From positions 7,948,645 to 8,012,644 of the forward strand of contig NZ_AP018178.1 in NCBI RefSeq assembly GCF_002368195.1: DNA of 64,000 bases, written 5' to 3'. How positions within the stretch are numbered: the stretch's first letter is position 1; each line of letters begins with the position of its first letter. The position numbers were made by a program, and so were the translations under genes. Source of the stretch: Calothrix sp. NIES-2100 (lineage in GTDB: Bacteria; Cyanobacteriota; Cyanobacteriia; Cyanobacteriales; Nostocaceae). Shown here piece after piece: positions 60,821 through 64,000 of this stretch. The notes beneath the pieces are model-generated. The model saw only the letters and a program-made list of their open reading frames with translations. It made no database searches and was not told the origin of the DNA.

Positions 60821-63071
60821 GCTCGCGGCCTCCGACTGGAATCGTAAAGTAGAAGCTTGCACCCGCACCTAGCTGTGACTCTACCCAGATTCGTCCCCGA
60901 TGACATTCTATAATTTTTTTACAGATTGCTAGGCCCATGCCTGTACCGGGATATTCTTCTCTGGTGTGTAGACGCTGAAAGATGACGAAAATGCGATCGC
61001 TAAATCTGGGATCTAGTCCAATACCGTTATCCCGTACTGAGAACAACCACTCATCTTCTAATCTTTCGGCTCCGATGTGGATTTGTGGTAGTTTGTTGCT
61101 GCGGAATTTGATGGCGTTGGCGATCAGGTTTTGAAATAGCTGCATTAATTGTGTACTATCAGCCATCACAGTGGGTAAGGGGTCGTGGGTAATTATCGCT
61201 CCAGTTTCATGGATGCGTCCACGCAAATTGCTGAGGGCGCGATTGAGTGGTGCTTCGACCTCTGTTAGCCCAAAGGCGATCGCCTGCATATCTACTTTAG
61301 AGTATGCTAGTACATCATCAATCAGCGTTTGCATTAAACTAACTCCCTCAACGGCAAAGTTAATAAATTCCTTTGCGTCTTCGTCAAGTTCGTCTTCGTA
61401 GCGCATTTCTAATAGCTGCACATAGTTTGCTACTTGATTTAACGGTTCTTGTAAATCATGGGAAGCGACATAGGCAAACTTTTTCAATTCCGCATTAGAA
61501 CGTTCTAAATCTTGCGCTAACTGGGCTAGTTCATCGGCTTGGCGCAAGACAATATTAATGATAGCTTTGCGCAGTTCCAAGGCTGCTTTGATTTCCACAA
61601 ATTGCCAAGGTAAGGAAGTTAACCGCACCGTTTCTTTCCACAATTCAAATGATTTGCGGGGAACAAGGCGCAAATTTCCTGCTGATTGGTTAACTTCAAA
61701 CGCTTCATTGGGATTACCACCCCAATTTACCGTTTGAATTACTTCCGGTCGAAACCACAATACATAATTCCGCTTGGAAATGGGAATCGCTAACAAACCA
61801 CTGGCGACGTTTTTAAACTTTTCGGCATCTGGATAAAGCTGTGGTAGAGAATCTGTATAGAATACTTCTTCATTGACATGATTCTTTAGCCATTGGACTA
61901 AAAAATTCAAATCTTCTTCTTTGGGAGTCTCGCCAATAACTGTGCAATTATCCCCAAAACATACAGCTGCACCTTGCGCACTCGTTAAATCTAGAAGATT
62001 TGGCTGGTGTTTAACTAACCCATCAATAAAGTTTTCTTCTTGGGACATATATTCCATCAAAACTGACTGAATATATGCCAAATTCATCCGGTAGTCATAA
62101 TCTTCTGTTTCTTCTCTGGCGGAGATTTCTGTAAATATTACTCTTCCTAAAAATTCGCAGGCTTTCCGCAATTCATAAGAAACATATTTCGGTGTTTGAT
62201 GATGACAAGCAATTAAACCCCAGAGTTTACCATCTTTAATTAAAGAAATAGTCAAAGAAGCACCTACACCCATGTTGTGCAAGTACTCTAAATGACAAGC
62301 AGCAGCATTTCTCAGAATTGAATTGGTTAAATCAATCGGACTTTGACTAATGGGATTCTTAACTGGAATCACTTGTACAGGTTCCCCATAGGAATCTGGG
62401 ATGATTCTGATAAAATTAGAAGTGAATAATTTTCTCGCTGGTTTGGGAATATCTGACTCTGGGTAGTGTAAACCCAAGTATGGTTCCATGCTGTCTAACT
62501 TTTCTTCAGCGATAACACAGCCATGTCCATCTTCGTCAAACTTATATAGCATGACTCTGTCAAATCCAGTCACTTTGCGGACTTCCTGGACAATTATTTG
62601 ACAGAAATCGCGGAGATTAGTTGTTTTTTCTAATTGGTTAATAGAAGCTCTAGCTAAATGATAAAAGCTGAGAAAGGGGATATTTTCTTGGGAAATAGCC
62701 GGTTCTAATTCTAAAATCAAAAATCCTTCTGGATTGCGGTGAAAAATCGCATCAAATACTACGTATTCATCACCCTTTTTTCTCACCCATACTTTAGTCG
62801 GATTGATATAATCAAGATTTCCTTCTAATAGACCTGCTTTAATTCTTTCGATTTGGAAGGGATCGAGTAGTTCCTCTAATTTTGTTTGCAAAATATTTTC
62901 CGGCAATATGCCGAAAACATTCCATGTATTATTGCTAACTTGTAATATTTTTAGCTCAGGTTCTTCTAAGACAAACAGAACACCATGAGACTGAATTTGA
63001 CTATGAATATGTATTGCTGCTTCTTTTAAGCTACTGACATTAATGCCTTGTAATTCTAATTCTCTTACCAT
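60774..63071 (-). CDS. cph1: Cyanobacterial phytochrome, light-regulated histidine kinase
   Basis: A 765-residue phytochrome. Order: PAS-like (about 20-125), GAF (140-315), PHY (330-500), HisKA with His538 ('FAYVASHDLQEPLNQV'), ATPase ('NLIANAIKFRS', 'VRDNGIGLDP', 'GTGMGLAICKKIIE'). Cys259 in 'NAAACHLEYLHNMGVGASL' should carry phycocyanobilin by a thioether bond; both Cys259 and His538 have the same numbers as I recall for Synechocystis Cph1. It senses red/far-red light and passes phosphate to the regulator encoded next. It has an extra C-terminal tail (RERERRNGRKTQNNLFG) that overlaps that gene. Confidence 0.96.
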   Translation of the reverse strand: MVRELELQGINVSSLKEAAIHIHSQIQSHGVLFVLEEPELKILQVSNNTWNVFGILPENILQTKLEELLDPFQIERIKAGLLEGNLDYINPTKVWVRKKGDEYVVFDAIFHRNPEGFLILELEPAISQENIPFLSFYHLARASINQLEKTTNLRDFCQIIVQEVRKVTGFDRVMLYKFDEDGHGCVIAEEKLDSMEPYLGLHYPESDIPKPARKLFTSNFIRIIPDSYGEPVQVIPVKNPISQSPIDLTNSILRNAAACHLEYLHNMGVGASLTISLIKDGKLWGLIACHHQTPKYVSYELRKACEFLGRVIFTEISAREETEDYDYRMNLAYIQSVLMEYMSQEENFIDGLVKHQPNLLDLTSAQGAAVCFGDNCTVIGETPKEEDLNFLVQWLKNHVNEEVFYTDSLPQLYPDAEKFKNVASGLLAIPISKRNYVLWFRPEVIQTVNWGGNPNEAFEVNQSAGNLRLVPRKSFELWKETVRLTSLPWQFVEIKAALELRKAIINIVLRQADELAQLAQDLERSNAELKKFAYVASHDLQEPLNQVANYVQLLEMRYEDELDEDAKEFINFAVEGVSLMQTLIDDVLAYSKVDMQAIAFGLTEVEAPLNRALSNLRGRIHETGAIITHDPLPTVMADSTQLMQLFQNLIANAIKFRSNKLPQIHIGAERLEDEWLFSVRDNGIGLDPRFSDRIFVIFQRLHTREEYPGTGMGLAICKKIIECHRGRIWVESQLGAGASFYFTIPVGGRERERRNGRKTQNNLFG

Positions 63072-63795
63072 TACGATTCTCCTCTAGAGGACGGGAGCAT
63101 CAAAAGTAGAGTATCAATAAGTGTGAATTACTTACTGAAGGTTGCACAGTACTGATGATGTTGACAATTCAGTTACAGATAGTGAGATTAATACCTCGGT
63201 AGGAATCTTGTCCTAAGTAATATTAGGATTCCAATTTCCCAATTGCCAGAGGCGGGGAATAAACAATGCCAATGCGAAAAAACTTATAAATTACAGTTTA
63301 TATATCATTATTTATATTTTATTCCCGATGCACTGCGCTAGCTTAATGATTTGGATGCTGAGAATGTGGAAATTTTCAGTAGCATTGCGCAGTATCTCCC
63401 TTTTCTGCTTTGCAATTCACAGTTTAACAGGCAGTAAACTCGTGTAGAGATAAGATATATGAAAACTAGGTGATTAAATAAACCGCTAAATGTGTAGTTG
63501 TGTAAAAAGAAGCTTGCAGTTAGCAACTATAACAAAATTTAATAGGTAATAATGTCAGCATAGTCAGCATTATAACTGCTGAGTACGGCAAAATTAAATG
63601 ATGAACAGGCGATCGCCTGGGCGATTAAAAAAATACATAATTTTTAATGTTTAAGTTTTTAATCAGCTAATGCCATTTAATTTAGAGTGCATCCCAGTTT
63701 TGATTTGGCACCGACAAAATAAAATACCAGCGATCGCCTGACTTTTAAGATTGTATATACAAGAGCTTGGAAAAACAGGCGATCGCACTTGAGTT
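63072..63795. other. Upstream region of the phytochrome operon
   Basis: About 720 bp, AT-rich, with no convincing gene. It should hold the cph1 promoter close to 63072-63200. HIP1-type GCGATCGC sites occur at about 63609, 63730 and 63779. GTCAGCATAGTCAGCATTATAAC is a short direct repeat at about 63553. Confidence 0.55.
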
Positions 63796-64000
63796 TTAAG
63801 GCATTATTATAATATCGTCAGGTACCACACTATCGTCATCGTGAGCAATCCTAGGTTGCACAGGTACGAGTTTCCATATGTTTCCGGGATTATATTGATC
63901 GTCATACTGAACGATCGAGTCGCCTTGCACGGTCAAAACCTTATCACTTAGTACTGAGATAATTTTATAGTTATTACTCTCTCCATCAATATCTAATTTC
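63796..64000 (-). CDS. C-terminal end of a ricin-type beta-trefoil-like protein (partial)
   Basis: A 67-codon open end on the minus strand running off the window. It reads 'NNYKIISVLSDKVLTVQGDSIVQYDDQYNPGNIWKLVPV', then an acidic tail DDDSVVPDDIIIMP. The pattern YKI.S..SDKVLTV....V......P...W is that of a carbohydrate-binding beta-trefoil (RICIN) repeat. The rest of the gene, and so its enzyme or adhesin part, lies beyond 64000. Confidence 0.6.
   Translation of the reverse strand, partial: KLDIDGESNNYKIISVLSDKVLTVQGDSIVQYDDQYNPGNIWKLVPVQPRIAHDDDSVVPDDIIIMP

Overview
The window is chromosomal DNA of a filamentous, nitrogen-fixing, Nostoc/Anabaena-type cyanobacterium. The evidence is the many GCGATCGC (HIP1) octamers, short GTCATTGGTCATT- and GGGCATTGGGGCAT-type repeats in most spacers, a phytochrome of the Cph1 class, SLH/OprB porins, several Ser/Thr kinases with an N-terminal zinc ribbon, and a nifP-nifV-nifZ-nifT cluster. 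No rRNA, tRNA, CRISPR array or intact transposase gene was seen.

Layout. 1-6.2 kb: end of accB, an ArsR-type regulator, a GerM-domain lipoprotein-like gene, proS, a PlsC-like acyltransferase and a quinone-oxidoreductase-like enzyme. 6.2-14.1 kb: an accessory stretch with a PIN toxin/antitoxin pair, a ParD/ParE pair whose toxin is broken by a 10-bp duplication, two Uma2 nucleases, a kinase-TPR protein, a 21-bp tandem array, gene remnants and a TPR protein. 14.8-19.5 kb: nifP, small nif-associated genes, nifV, nifZ, nifT and a [2Fe-2S] protein. 19.6-25.4 kb: a Uma2 gene, a three-gene ribosomally made peptide cluster (precursor, phosphotransferase, HopA1-like protein) and a kinase fused to a cyclophilin. 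25.7-35.3 kb: TerB-like, small membrane, histone-deacetylase-like, kinase-SH3 and secreted SH3 proteins. 35.6-39.7 kb: a co-directional HTH-like / DUF1822-like / CHAT-protease / CPBP-protease cassette. 40.1-53 kb: an FHA-GAF-cyclase, thrC, a MITE-like palindromic element, a large membrane protein, two porins and an FG-GAP/DUF4114 protein. 53.6-63.1 kb: a co-directional light and two-component signalling block (cph1, its response regulator, two receiver-histidine kinases and a multi-PAS/GAF kinase with a probable cyanobacteriochrome GAF). The last bases hold the 3' end of a beta-trefoil-like protein gene.

The most notable system is the peptide cluster at 20.2-22.9 kb. A 98-residue precursor with a GG-type leader carries three copies of T-T-A-x-x-C-T in its tail. 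It is followed by a kinase-fold phosphotransferase and a HopA1-family protein, the enzyme pair known from class V lanthipeptides and thioamitides. No YcaO, decarboxylase, transporter or protease lies beside it. This suggests a compact (methyl)lanthionine-forming pathway in a cyanobacterium. A second candidate is the CHAT/CPBP cassette at 35.6-39.7 kb. A further theme is the insertion of small dispersed palindromes and short repeats into coding regions, often without breaking the frame.
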